DNA from: Streptomyces parvus
GTDB lineage: Bacteria; Actinomycetota; Actinomycetes; Streptomycetales; Streptomycetaceae
Reading direction: 5' to 3'
DNA: 64,000 bases
NCBI RefSeq assembly: GCF_014648875.1
Contig: NZ_BMRY01000004.1
Coordinates: forward strand, 248,001 to 312,000
Shown: one piece after another, positions 42,885 through 51,412 of the stretch
Position numbering within the stretch: position 1 is the first letter of the stretch
How the letters are laid out: every line of letters starts with the position of its first letter
The notes under the pieces: generated by a model
The model's database searches: none
What the model was told of the DNA's origin: nothing
What the model saw: only the letters and a program-made list of their open reading frames with translations
Position numbers and translations under genes: made by a program

Positions 42885-44081
42885 ATGACGGCATTCTCCC
42901 TCGAACCGGAACAAACCGCCTGGTGCGAGGAGCTCCGTACGCTCGCCGCACAGGAGCTGCGCCCGCTCGCGGAGAAAGGGGAGCCCGGGCGTGTCAACCG
43001 CCCCCTGCTGGCCGCCCTCGGCGAGCTGGGCCTCCTCGGCCGGATGCTGGGCTCCGGCGCGCTGGACCTGTGCCTGCTGCGGGAGTCGCTGGCCCGGGGC
43101 TGTACGGAGGCCGAGACCGCGCTCGCCCTCCAGGGCCTCGGCACCACCCCGATCGTCCAGGCGGGCACCCCCGCCCACCGCGAACGCTGGCTCCCCGGGG
43201 TCCGGGCCGGGCGGGCCGTCGCCGCGTTCGCGCTGAGCGAGCCGGGAGCGGGCTCCGACGCGGCGGCCCTGAGCCTGGCCGCCGACCACACCGCCGACGG
43301 CTGGCGGCTCACCGGCGAGAAGTGCTGGATCTCCAACGCCCCCGAGGCCGACTTCGCCGTGGTCTTCGCCCGCACCACCCCCGGCGCCGGATCCCGGGGC
43401 ATCACAGCGTTCCTGGTCCCGTCCGACCGCCCCGGACTCACCGGCTCCGCCCTCGACATGCTCTCCCCGCACCCCATCGGCACCCTGGAGTTCGACGGCG
43501 TACCGGTCACCGCCGACGACGTCCTCGGCGAACCCGACCGGGGCTTCCGGGTCGCCATGAACACCCTCAACCTCTTCCGCCCCAGCGTCGGGGCCTTCGC
43601 CGTCGGAATGGCCCGGGCCGCCCTCGACGCGACCCTGGACCACACCGCCCACCGCACCGCGTTCGGCGGCCCGCTGAGCGATCTCCAGGCCGTCTCCCAC
43701 CAGGTCGCCGAGATGGCCACCCGCACCGAGGCCGCCCGCCTGCTGGTCCACGCGGCGGCAGCGGCGTACGACGCGGGGGAGAGCGGGGTGCCGCGCCGGG
43801 CGGCCATGGCCAAGCTGTACGCCACCGAGACCGCGCAGTACGTCGTCGACACCGCCGTCCAGCTGCACGGCGCCCGCGCCCTGCGCCGGGGCCATCTCCT
43901 CGAACACCTCTACCGCGAGGTCCGCGCGCCGCGCATCTACGAGGGCGCGAGCGAGGTGCAGCGCGCCATCATCGCCAAGGAGCTGTACGCGAACGCCGCC
44001 CGGCTTCCCGATCCGCACGAGCCGTCCGCCGAGCCGTCCGCCGAGCCGTCCGCGTCCCCGACCCAGGAGCCGTCCGCATGA
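42885..44081 (+). CDS. Acyl-CoA dehydrogenase family protein
   Basis: A 398-residue flavoprotein. The three-part fold is visible: helical N-domain, central FAD/substrate motifs (FALSEPGAGSDAAALSL, GEKCWISNAPEADFAVVFAR), and C-terminal RTAFGGPLSDLQAVSHQVAEM and YEGASEVQRAIIAKEL. It oxidises a CoA thioester in the ring-derived pathway. ATG at 42885 follows AGAGAGG. The C-terminal tail beyond the family end contains a repeated Glu-Pro-Ser-Ala unit. It overlaps the RidA gene by ATGA and diverges from the ligase. Confidence 0.92.
   Translation: MTAFSLEPEQTAWCEELRTLAAQELRPLAEKGEPGRVNRPLLAALGELGLLGRMLGSGALDLCLLRESLARGCTEAETALALQGLGTTPIVQAGTPAHRERWLPGVRAGRAVAAFALSEPGAGSDAAALSLAADHTADGWRLTGEKCWISNAPEADFAVVFARTTPGAGSRGITAFLVPSDRPGLTGSALDMLSPHPIGTLEFDGVPVTADDVLGEPDRGFRVAMNTLNLFRPSVGAFAVGMARAALDATLDHTAHRTAFGGPLSDLQAVSHQVAEMATRTEAARLLVHAAAAAYDAGESGVPRRAAMAKLYATETAQYVVDTAVQLHGARALRRGHLLEHLYREVRAPRIYEGASEVQRAIIAKELYANAARLPDPHEPSAEPSAEPSASPTQEPSA
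44019..44054 (+). repeat. 12-bp tandem repeat at the 3' end of the acyl-CoA dehydrogenase gene
   Basis: Three consecutive 12-bp units, GAGCCGTCCGCC or one mismatch, encode EPSA three times; a fourth copy lies at 44067-44078 and runs into the ATG of the next gene. Confidence 0.9.
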
Positions 44082-44479
44082 GTCCGTCCCACCGGATCAA
44101 CCCGGCCGAACTCTCCCCGCCCACCGGCTTCAGCCACGCCGTCGTCGCCACCGGCGGTCACCTGGTCTTCCTCGCCGGACAGACCGCCCTCGACCCGGAG
44201 GGCAAGGTCGTCGGAGCCACCCTGCCCGAGCAGTTCGCACTCGCGCTCGGCAATCTGCTCACCGCTCTCCACGCGGCCGGCGGCGCCCCCGCCGACCTCG
44301 CCCGGGTCACCGTCTACGCCACCGACGTCGACGACTACCGCTCCCACTCCGCCGAACTGGGCCGGATCTGGCGCAGGCTGGCGGGGCGCGACTACCCGGC
44401 GATGGCCGTCATCGGCGTCGCCAGGCTCTGGGACGAACAGGCGATGGTCGAGATCGACGGGGTCGCGGTCCTCCCGTGA
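44078..44479 (+). CDS. RidA family (YjgF/Rid) enamine/imine deaminase
   Basis: A 133-residue trimer-forming protein with the family pattern GFSHAVVATGGHLVFLAGQTALDPEG and ARVTVYATDVDDYRSH. Rid proteins hydrolyse reactive enamines or imines. Its start overlaps the acyl-CoA dehydrogenase stop (ATGA), so it belongs to the aromatic module. This makes chemical sense if the pathway runs through ring-reduced 2-aminobenzoyl-CoA, whose product is an enamine or imine that must lose ammonia; for salicylate it would have no obvious task. Confidence 0.9.
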   Translation: MSPSHRINPAELSPPTGFSHAVVATGGHLVFLAGQTALDPEGKVVGATLPEQFALALGNLLTALHAAGGAPADLARVTVYATDVDDYRSHSAELGRIWRRLAGRDYPAMAVIGVARLWDEQAMVEIDGVAVLP

Positions 44480-44778
44480 CGGGGCTCGGGGTGAGGCGGG
44501 AAGGTCCGCCGCACTGCTTAAAGAGAAGGCAAGACCCCCGTTAAGAAGTCGTCAAAAGGCTCGCGTTAGGCTCTTCGCGTGCGGTACGACGCGGAACACC
44601 TCCAACGCCTGGCGCGGCCTTCCCCCCGTCCCCAGCTGGCGCCCCCTCGGGACGGCGTCCGGTCTCGGCGTGCCGGTGAGCGCGCGGCGTGCCGGTCCGG
44701 GGAATCTCGCGGGGACGTATATCTGTATTCGGTGCCCTTTACTCCGGTTTGTTCGCCGCCTGCCCGGGACACCGCGCT
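44480..44778 (+). promoter_or_regulatory. Leader and promoter region of the Mrp operon
   Basis: A 299-bp gap between ridA-like and mrpA genes. At 44518-44546 CTTAA and TTAAG form a spaced inverted repeat in an AT-richer patch, and TCAAAAGGCTCGCGTTAGGCT (about 44553-44573) resembles a promoter. The rest has no clear ORF. Part of the right side (from 44689) could belong to mrpA if an earlier GTG is used. Confidence 0.4.
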
Positions 44779-47682
44779 GTGATCGGGCTCATCATCGGTC
44801 ACTTCCTCCTGGCGGCCTTCGCGGGCCCCTTGGTGCACCGGCTCCGTCGGCGCGCCTTCCTCGTGCTGGCGCTGCCCCCGGCGGCGGCCACCGTCTGGGC
44901 GTTCACCCAGTGGAGCACCGCTGCCGACGGTGAGGCGGTCACCTGGACCTGGAAGTGGATTCCGGACTACGACGTCGGCCTCGATCTGCGGCTGGACGCA
45001 CTCTCCGAGCTGATGGTCCTGATGGCCGCCGGGGTCGGTGCCCTCGTCCTCGTCTACTGCGCCTCGTACTTCAGGGACGACACCCCGCAACTGGCCCGGT
45101 TCGCGGGGAACCTCCTCGCCTTCGCGGGCGCGATGCTCGCCCTGGTGCTCGCCGACGACCTGATCACGCTCTACGTGTTCTGGGAGCTGACCACGGTCTT
45201 CTCCTTCCTGCTGATCGGGCACAGCAGCGAACACCGGCACAGCAGACGCTCCGCGCTCCAGGCGCTCACCGTCACCACGCTCGGCGGCCTCGCCATGCTG
45301 GTCGGATTCCTGATCGTCGGTCATGCCGCGGGCACCTACCGGATCTCCGCCATCGTCGCCGACCCGCCGGAGACCAGCCTCGCCGTCTCCGTCGCCCTGG
45401 TGCTGATCCTCGCGGGCGCGCTGTCGAAGTCCGCGATCTGGCCGTTCTCCATGTGGCTTCCGAACGCCATGGCCGCCCCCACCCCGGTCAGCGCCTATCT
45501 GCACGCCGCCGCGATGGTCAAGGCCGGCGTCTATCTGGTGGCCCGGCTCTCCCCGGCCTTCGCCGACGTCCCGGTGTGGAAACCGGTGGTCATCGTGCTC
45601 GGTGGCGCGACCATGCTGCTCGGCGGCTGGCGCGCTCTGCGCCTCAACGACCTGAAGCTGGTCCTCGCCTACGGGACCGTCAGCCAGCTCGGCTTCCTCA
45701 CTCTGCTCGCCGGGACCGGCAACCGGGACGCGGCCCTCGCCGCCGTCGCGATGATCCTCGGCCACGCGCTGTTCAAGGCGCCGCTCTTCCTCGTCACCGG
45801 CATCGTCGACCACGCCACCGGCACCCGGGACCTGCGGGGGCTCTCCGGCGTCGGCCGCTCCCTGCCGTACGTCGCCGGGGTCGCCGTGCTCGCCGCCGCC
45901 TCCATGGCCGCCCTGCCCCCGCTGCTCGGATTCGCCGCGAAGGAAGCGGCCTTCGAGGCGCTGCTGCACGGCTCGGCCGCCGACCGCTGGGCGCTCGCCG
46001 TCGTCGTCGCGGGCTCCGCCCTCACCACCGCGTACACCCTGCGGTTCGTCTGGGGGGCCTTCGCGCGCAAGCCCGGCGTCCCCGACACCCCCGTCCACCG
46101 CGTCGGCCGGGCCTTCCTGGCCCCGCCCGCCCTGCTCGCGGTGCTCGGCCTGGTGCTCGGTCCCGGCGTCGGCCTGACCGACGGGCTGTTCAGCGCCTAC
46201 GCCGACAGCTATCCGGCTCCCGCCGACCCCTACCACCTGGCGCTCTGGCACGGCTTCGGCATCGCCCTGCTGCTCTCCGCCGTCGCCTGGATCGCGGGAG
46301 CGGGCCTCTTCCTCGCCCGGGACACCGTCGCCCGCGTGTCCCGCCGCGTCGCCTGGCCCACCGCCGACAGCGTCTTCGGTCATCTGCTGCTCGGCCAGGA
46401 ACGGCTCGCCCTCCAGGTCACCGGCTTCGTTCAGCGAGGCTCCCTCTCGGTCTACCTGGCGACCACGCTGCTCGTGATGGCCGGCGGTCAGCTCGCCGTG
46501 TTCGCCATCGACCAGCCCTGGCAGGGGGCTCCGGCTCCTCGGCTCTGGGACAACGCCCTCCAGGGCGGCATCGCCGTGCTCACCTGCGTTGCCGCCTTCC
46601 TGTGCCTGACCGTACGACGCCGGATGAAGGCCGTGGTCCTCAGCGGGCTGATCGGCTACGGCACCGCGCTGCTCTTCGTCGTCCAAGGCGCACCGGACCT
46701 GGCACTCACCCAGTTCTGCGTCGAGACCGTCGCGATGGTCGTCTTCGTCCTCGTGCTGCGCCGGATGCCCGTCCACTTCGAGGAGACCGTCTCACCCTGG
46801 CGGCGCGCGATCCGCATCCCGGTGGCACTCGTCGCGGCCGGTACCGTCGGCGTCGCCCTCTGGGTGGCCGCCGCCGCGCGTACGGCCGAACCGGCGGGCG
46901 CGGCCATGGTCGAGGAGGTCCAGGAACACGGGTACAAGGACGTGGTCGCCACCATCCTCGTCGACCTGCGCGCCTGGGACACCCTCGGGGAATCCGCGGT
47001 GCTCGCCGCCGCGGCGATCGGGGTCACCAGCCTCATCTACCTGCACCGCCGCAGCGAGGGACCGATGACGGCGGACGAGCTGAAGGGTCGTACCGCCTGG
47101 TCCATCGCGGCCGAGCACACCGCACGGCTGCCGCAGGGCGACGAGGTGGCCCCCGAGCGCGGCTGGCTCGCCGCCGGATCCACCCTCGCCCCCGAACACC
47201 GCTCGATCGTCTTCGAGGTGGTGGCGCGCCTGCTCTTCCACCCGATCCTGATCCTCTCGGTCTACCTGCTCTTCTGCGCCGAGAACATGCCCGGCGGCGG
47301 CTTCGTCGCCGGACTGGTCGCCGGAGTCGCCCTCATCACCCGCTATCTGGCGGGCGGCCGCTTCGAACTGGCCCAGGCCGCCCCCCTGCAACCGGGGCTC
47401 TTCACCGGACTCGGCCTCTTCATCTCGACCGGGGTGGGCCTCCTCGGCCTGATCGACGGAACCGTTCTGCACGCTTTCACCTACCACGGACATCTGCCGG
47501 TGTTCGGCGACTTCCACATGAGCACGCCGATCCTGTTCGACTTCGGCGTCTACCTGCTGGTGCTGGGCGTCGTCCTGGACATCGTCCGGGCTCTCGGAGC
47601 CAAGATCGACCGGCAGATCGAACGGGCCGCCGGCGCGCTGAGCGCCACGGGCGGCCCCGAGGCGGGAGGGGATCCCCGATGA
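44779..47682 (+). CDS. mrpA: Mrp-type cation/proton antiporter, fused subunits A and B
   Basis: A ~967-residue membrane protein. Residues ~100-420 are the NuoL-like proton channel (GHSSEHRHSRRSALQALTVTT, FSMWLPNAMAAPTPVSAYLHAA). Residues ~600-760 form the MrpA-specific C-terminal part. Residues ~808-950 match MnhB/MrpB (FHPILILSVYLLFCAENMPGGGFVAGLVAG). So A and B are one chain and no separate mrpB follows. GTG at 44779 starts at the first membrane helix but lacks a clear ribosome site; GTG at 44689 is an alternative adding 30 residues. With C to G it exchanges Na+ (and other cations) for protons. Confidence 0.93.
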   Translation: MIGLIIGHFLLAAFAGPLVHRLRRRAFLVLALPPAAATVWAFTQWSTAADGEAVTWTWKWIPDYDVGLDLRLDALSELMVLMAAGVGALVLVYCASYFRDDTPQLARFAGNLLAFAGAMLALVLADDLITLYVFWELTTVFSFLLIGHSSEHRHSRRSALQALTVTTLGGLAMLVGFLIVGHAAGTYRISAIVADPPETSLAVSVALVLILAGALSKSAIWPFSMWLPNAMAAPTPVSAYLHAAAMVKAGVYLVARLSPAFADVPVWKPVVIVLGGATMLLGGWRALRLNDLKLVLAYGTVSQLGFLTLLAGTGNRDAALAAVAMILGHALFKAPLFLVTGIVDHATGTRDLRGLSGVGRSLPYVAGVAVLAAASMAALPPLLGFAAKEAAFEALLHGSAADRWALAVVVAGSALTTAYTLRFVWGAFARKPGVPDTPVHRVGRAFLAPPALLAVLGLVLGPGVGLTDGLFSAYADSYPAPADPYHLALWHGFGIALLLSAVAWIAGAGLFLARDTVARVSRRVAWPTADSVFGHLLLGQERLALQVTGFVQRGSLSVYLATTLLVMAGGQLAVFAIDQPWQGAPAPRLWDNALQGGIAVLTCVAAFLCLTVRRRMKAVVLSGLIGYGTALLFVVQGAPDLALTQFCVETVAMVVFVLVLRRMPVHFEETVSPWRRAIRIPVALVAAGTVGVALWVAAAARTAEPAGAAMVEEVQEHGYKDVVATILVDLRAWDTLGESAVLAAAAIGVTSLIYLHRRSEGPMTADELKGRTAWSIAAEHTARLPQGDEVAPERGWLAAGSTLAPEHRSIVFEVVARLLFHPILILSVYLLFCAENMPGGGFVAGLVAGVALITRYLAGGRFELAQAAPLQPGLFTGLGLFISTGVGLLGLIDGTVLHAFTYHGHLPVFGDFHMSTPILFDFGVYLLVLGVVLDIVRALGAKIDRQIERAAGALSATGGPEAGGDPR

Positions 47683-48299
47683 CCGTCAGCGCCGCACTCC
47701 TCCTCACGGCCGTGGTCCTCTGCGCCGTGGGCGGCATCCTCATGCTGACCCGACCGCTGACGCGGATCCTGCTGGGCGCCGTCATCCTGAGCAACGGGGT
47801 CAACCTGCTGATCCTCGCCTCGACCGGTACCGCGGGTGCCGCGCCCCTTCTCTACGGGGTCGATCTGCGCCGGGTCACCGACCCGCTGCCCCAGGCGATC
47901 GCTCTGACCGCGATCGTGATCACCCTCGGCACCACCGCCTTCCTGCTCGCCATGGCCTACCGCAGCCACCAGATCACCGGCACCGACGAGGTACACGACG
48001 ACCTGGAGGACCGGCGCATCGTGCTGCGCGCCGAAGTGCTCTCCGAACGCGCCCAGTTGCGGGAGGAGTTCCGCTCCGGATCCGAGCCGACCGCGGACGA
48101 GCGCGAACGCTACCGCGAGGAGCGCCGTCGGCTCCGCGACCGGCTCCGCGCCGACCGGGCCCGCCAGGCCCGGGGCCGCGACGCCTCCGGCGACCTCTGG
48201 AACGACATCATCGGCGCCGACCCCGAGGACTACGTCCGCGATGGCGACGCCAAGGCCGACGACCGTTACCCCCGAGACGAACGAGGAGCCGCCGGATGA
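47679..48299 (+). CDS. mrpC: Mrp antiporter subunit C with long cytoplasmic tail
   Basis: A 206-residue NuoK-like subunit. Three membrane helices occupy residues ~3-22, 28-48 and 70-93, with SNGVNLLILAS and QAIALTAIVITLGTTAFLLAM typical of MrpC. The remaining ~105 residues are a highly charged Arg/Glu tail, much longer than the ~113-residue total common in MrpC of other bacteria. Start overlaps mrpA by ATGA. Function of the tail is unknown; it may contact other cytoplasmic parts of the complex. Confidence 0.93.
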   Translation: MTVSAALLLTAVVLCAVGGILMLTRPLTRILLGAVILSNGVNLLILASTGTAGAAPLLYGVDLRRVTDPLPQAIALTAIVITLGTTAFLLAMAYRSHQITGTDEVHDDLEDRRIVLRAEVLSERAQLREEFRSGSEPTADERERYREERRRLRDRLRADRARQARGRDASGDLWNDIIGADPEDYVRDGDAKADDRYPRDERGAAG

Positions 48300-49948
48300 A
48301 CGCGCTCGTCCCGTTGCCGGTGCTCCTGCCGCTGTGCGCCACCGGACTCAGCCTCACCTTCGGCACCCGGCTCCAGCGCTTCCAGCGCTTCATCAGCGTC
48401 GCCGTACTCACCGCGGTCCTGGCGCTCTCGGTCACCCTGATGATCGCCGCCGACCGGCAGGGCCCGCTCTCCGTCCACCTCGGCGACTTTGCGCCTCCGC
48501 TCGGCATCACCCTGGTCGCCGACCGGCTCTCCGGACTGATGCTGACCGTCTCCTCGGCCGTCACGCTCTGCGTACTGATCTACTCCCTCGGCCAGGGCAT
48601 GACCGACCGGGACAAGGAGACCCCGCTGGCGGTCTTCCATCCGGCCTACCTGATCCTCGTGGCCGGGGTCTCCTGCACCTTCCTCGCCGGCGACCTGGTC
48701 AACCTCTTCGTCAGCTTCGAGATCATGCTGGTCGCCAGCTTCGTCCTGCTCACCCTCGGCGGCACCGGCCCCCGGATGCGCGCCGGATCGACCTACGTGA
48801 TCATCTCGCTGTTCTCGTCGATGGTCTTCCTCATCGCCATCGCGATGACCTACGCGGCCCTGGGCACCGTGAACTTCGCGCAGCTCGCCGAACGGCTGCC
48901 CGACCTCTCGCTCGGCGTGCAGACCCTGATCCAGGCGATGCTGCTCACGGTCTTCGCGATCAAAGCCGCCGTCTTCCCGCTGGCCGCATGGCTGCCCGAC
49001 TCCTACCCGACGGCGCCCGCACCGGTCACCGCCGTCTTCGCGGGGTTGCTCACCAAGGTCGGCGTCTACTGCATGATGCGGACCGAGACCCTGCTCTTCC
49101 CGGGCAACCGGATCGGCGACCTCCTGATGGCCGTGGCGCTGGCCTCCATGGTGATCGGCATTCTCGGCGCGGTCGCCCAGACCGACCTCAAACGACTGCT
49201 CTCCTTCACCCTGATCAGCCACATCGGCTTCATGATCTTCGGTATCGGCCTCGCCACCCGGGAGGCGTACGGCGGTGCCATCGTCTACGTCGTCCACCAC
49301 ATCACCGTCCAGACCACCCTCTTCCTGGTAGCGGGGCTCATCGAACGCCGGGGCGGCACCACGGAGCTGACCCGGCTCGGCGGTCTGGCCAAGGCCGCAC
49401 CGATACTGGCCCTCCTCTTCTTCGTCCCCGCGATGAACCTGGCGGGCATCCCCCCGCTCTCCGGCTTCATCGGAAAGCTGGGGCTCATGCGGGCGGGCGT
49501 CGCCGACGGCAGCGCCTGGGCCTGGATCCTGGTCGCGGGCTCGGTCGTCACCAGCCTCCTGACGCTGTACGTCACCGCCAAGGTGTGGAACCTCGCCTTC
49601 TGGCGCGCGGCCCCGCCCGGACAGGCCGAGTCGGGCACGGTCCTGGAGTCCGGGGACGACAGCGACGACGACACCGACGAGGGCCCCGACGGCGTCCCCG
49701 GCACCGGTGACGAGGGCATCGCGGTGCTCGACCGCCCGGCCGAGGGCGCGAGCACCGCCACGCTCCAGGCGCGAGCGGTCACCACGACCAACCGCCTGCC
49801 CCGGCCCATGATGGCGGCCACCGCGGCAACCGTCGCGCTGGCCCTGTCGTTCACGGTGTTCGCCGGGCCGCTCACCGCCTTCACCGACCGCTCGGCCGTG
49901 GAACTGCTGGAGCGAACGCCCTACATCGAGGAGGTGCTGGGCCGGTGA
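48296..49948 (+). CDS. mrpD: Mrp antiporter subunit D
   Basis: A 550-residue NuoM/N-like proton-pumping subunit (SFEIMLVASFVLLTLG, FAIKAAVFPLAAWLPDSYPTAP, LLSFTLISHIGFMIFGIG). ATG overlaps the mrpC stop. Between the last two helices, residues ~438-500 form an acidic, low-complexity loop (Asp/Gly/Glu) absent from typical MrpD. It is the fourth functional unit of the A/B-C-D-E-F-G complex. Confidence 0.93.
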   Translation: MNALVPLPVLLPLCATGLSLTFGTRLQRFQRFISVAVLTAVLALSVTLMIAADRQGPLSVHLGDFAPPLGITLVADRLSGLMLTVSSAVTLCVLIYSLGQGMTDRDKETPLAVFHPAYLILVAGVSCTFLAGDLVNLFVSFEIMLVASFVLLTLGGTGPRMRAGSTYVIISLFSSMVFLIAIAMTYAALGTVNFAQLAERLPDLSLGVQTLIQAMLLTVFAIKAAVFPLAAWLPDSYPTAPAPVTAVFAGLLTKVGVYCMMRTETLLFPGNRIGDLLMAVALASMVIGILGAVAQTDLKRLLSFTLISHIGFMIFGIGLATREAYGGAIVYVVHHITVQTTLFLVAGLIERRGGTTELTRLGGLAKAAPILALLFFVPAMNLAGIPPLSGFIGKLGLMRAGVADGSAWAWILVAGSVVTSLLTLYVTAKVWNLAFWRAAPPGQAESGTVLESGDDSDDDTDEGPDGVPGTGDEGIAVLDRPAEGASTATLQARAVTTTNRLPRPMMAATAATVALALSFTVFAGPLTAFTDRSAVELLERTPYIEEVLGR

Positions 49949-50571
49949 GCCGTTTCCCGCGGTTCTCGTTCCGTGACAAGGACCTGCCGCCGCTGAGCTG
50001 CCGGGTCGGCCGTCGCGGACGCGTGCTGGACCTGCCGCTGATCGCCTGGCTCACGCTCATCTGGGTGCTGCTCTGGTCCACGTTCAATCTGGCCAACATC
50101 ATCACGGGCGTGATCGTCGCGGCCGCCGTCTGTCTGGCCTTCCCGCTGCCCCCGGTCGACCTCGGCCTCCGGCTCCATCCCTGGGGCATCCTCCGACTGG
50201 CCGGATATCTGCTCTACGACATGTACACCTCGGGTGTGAAGGTCACCCGGCAGATCTTCGCGGGTATGCCCCACCGGGCCGCCGTCATCGGCGTGCCGCT
50301 GCGCTGCCGCAGCGATCTGATGCTGGCCGCCGTCGCCGTCGCCGTCTCCAATGTCCCCGGCGGTTCCGTCATCGAGATGCGCCGAGCCACCGCGACCGTC
50401 TTCCTGCACGTCTTGGACGCCGACCGGCCCGAGGAGCTGGAAGCGGCCCGGCGCCAGGTCTGGCGGCTGGAGGAACTGACCGTACGGGCCTTCGGAACCG
50501 CCGACGAGATCGCCCGGGTCGCCGAACCGCCCCCACCGCCGCAGCTCACCGCCGGAAGGCCCGCACCATGA
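49945..50571 (+). CDS. mrpE: Mrp antiporter subunit E
   Basis: A 208-residue protein of the MnhE/MrpE family. Helices lie around residues 30-65 (LPLIAWLTLIWVLLWSTFN, NIITGVIVAAAVCLAFPLP), followed by a conserved soluble domain (RSDLMLAAVAVAVSNVPGGSV, VFLHVLDADRPEE). GTG at 49945 overlaps the mrpD stop. The short Pro-rich C-terminus (PPPPPQL) is non-conserved. Confidence 0.92.
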   Translation: MSRFPRFSFRDKDLPPLSCRVGRRGRVLDLPLIAWLTLIWVLLWSTFNLANIITGVIVAAAVCLAFPLPPVDLGLRLHPWGILRLAGYLLYDMYTSGVKVTRQIFAGMPHRAAVIGVPLRCRSDLMLAAVAVAVSNVPGGSVIEMRRATATVFLHVLDADRPEELEAARRQVWRLEELTVRAFGTADEIARVAEPPPPPQLTAGRPAP

Positions 50572-50972
50572 GCGTCTTCGAACAGATCGACCGCGTCCTG
50601 CTGACCGCCGCCATCGTCCTGGTCCTGGCAGCCGGGCTCCTCCTGCTGGTCCGGATCTGGCGCGGGCCCTCCATGCTCGACCGGGCGATCTCGCTGGACG
50701 TCATCGCGGCGCTGATCATCGCCGGGCTCGGAGCCAAGTCCGCCGTGGCGCTGGACTCGTTCTACTTTCCGATCATGCTGGTGCTGGCCTTCCTGGGGTT
50801 CACCGGATCGGTGGGCATCGCCCGCTTCATCGCCGTGCGCGACCGGCCCCAGGCCGTGACGGTGATCGCCCCGTCTCCCGCTGCGCCTCCCGGGGCCGGC
50901 GGCCGCTCCGGGGATGACGCCGGCTCCGGTTCCGACGCCGGCTCGGGCCCGACCAAGGAGGACCCCAAGTGA
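50568..50972 (+). CDS. mrpF: Mrp antiporter subunit F
   Basis: A 134-residue subunit with three membrane helices in the first ~85 residues (LLTAAIVLVLAAGLLLLVRI, RAISLDVIAALIIAGLGA, FYFPIMLVLAFLGFTGSV), matching MrpF/PhaF. The C-terminal ~45 residues are a Gly/Ser/Asp-rich tail. ATGA overlap with mrpE and overlap with mrpG show strict coupling. Confidence 0.92.
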   Translation: MSVFEQIDRVLLTAAIVLVLAAGLLLLVRIWRGPSMLDRAISLDVIAALIIAGLGAKSAVALDSFYFPIMLVLAFLGFTGSVGIARFIAVRDRPQAVTVIAPSPAAPPGAGGRSGDDAGSGSDAGSGPTKEDPK

Positions 50973-51322
50973 ACGTCTGGATCCAGCTCCTCGACACGGC
51001 GGGCGCCCTCCTCGTCCTGATCGGCGCCGCGATCTCGCTGCTCGGGGTGATCGGCATGCTGCGGCTGCCCGACGTCCTCTCCCGCAGCCACGCCGCCACC
51101 AAACCGCAGACGCTCGGCATGCTCCTGGTCCTCGCCGGAGTCGCTCTCCGGCTGCGCACCGGCATGGACCTGGCGACCCTCGCGCTCATCGCCTTCTTCC
51201 AGATGCTCACCGGACCCGTCGCCTCGCACCTGGTGGCCCGCTCCGCCTACCGCACCGGCCAGGTCGACCACGGCGAGCTGCTCTTCGACGAGCTCGACGA
51301 ACAGCTCACCGACGGGAAGTAA
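50969..51322 (+). CDS. mrpG: Mrp antiporter subunit G
   Basis: A 117-residue subunit with the MrpG/MnhG pattern IGMLRLPDVLSRSHAATKPQTLGMLLVLAG and LIAFFQMLTGPVASHLVARSAYR. GTG at 50969 overlaps the mrpF stop. It is the last gene of the operon; a short GCGCG-TACT-CGCGC hairpin follows the stop at 51324-51337. Confidence 0.93.
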   Translation: MNVWIQLLDTAGALLVLIGAAISLLGVIGMLRLPDVLSRSHAATKPQTLGMLLVLAGVALRLRTGMDLATLALIAFFQMLTGPVASHLVARSAYRTGQVDHGELLFDELDEQLTDGK

Positions 51323-51412
51323 GCGCGTACTCGCGCCCTGTCGGGGCCAAACACCCCATGGGCCCGGGCCCGCGTGCCATGATGCGGGCACTGCCGGACG
51401 CTGGGGGGCGTA

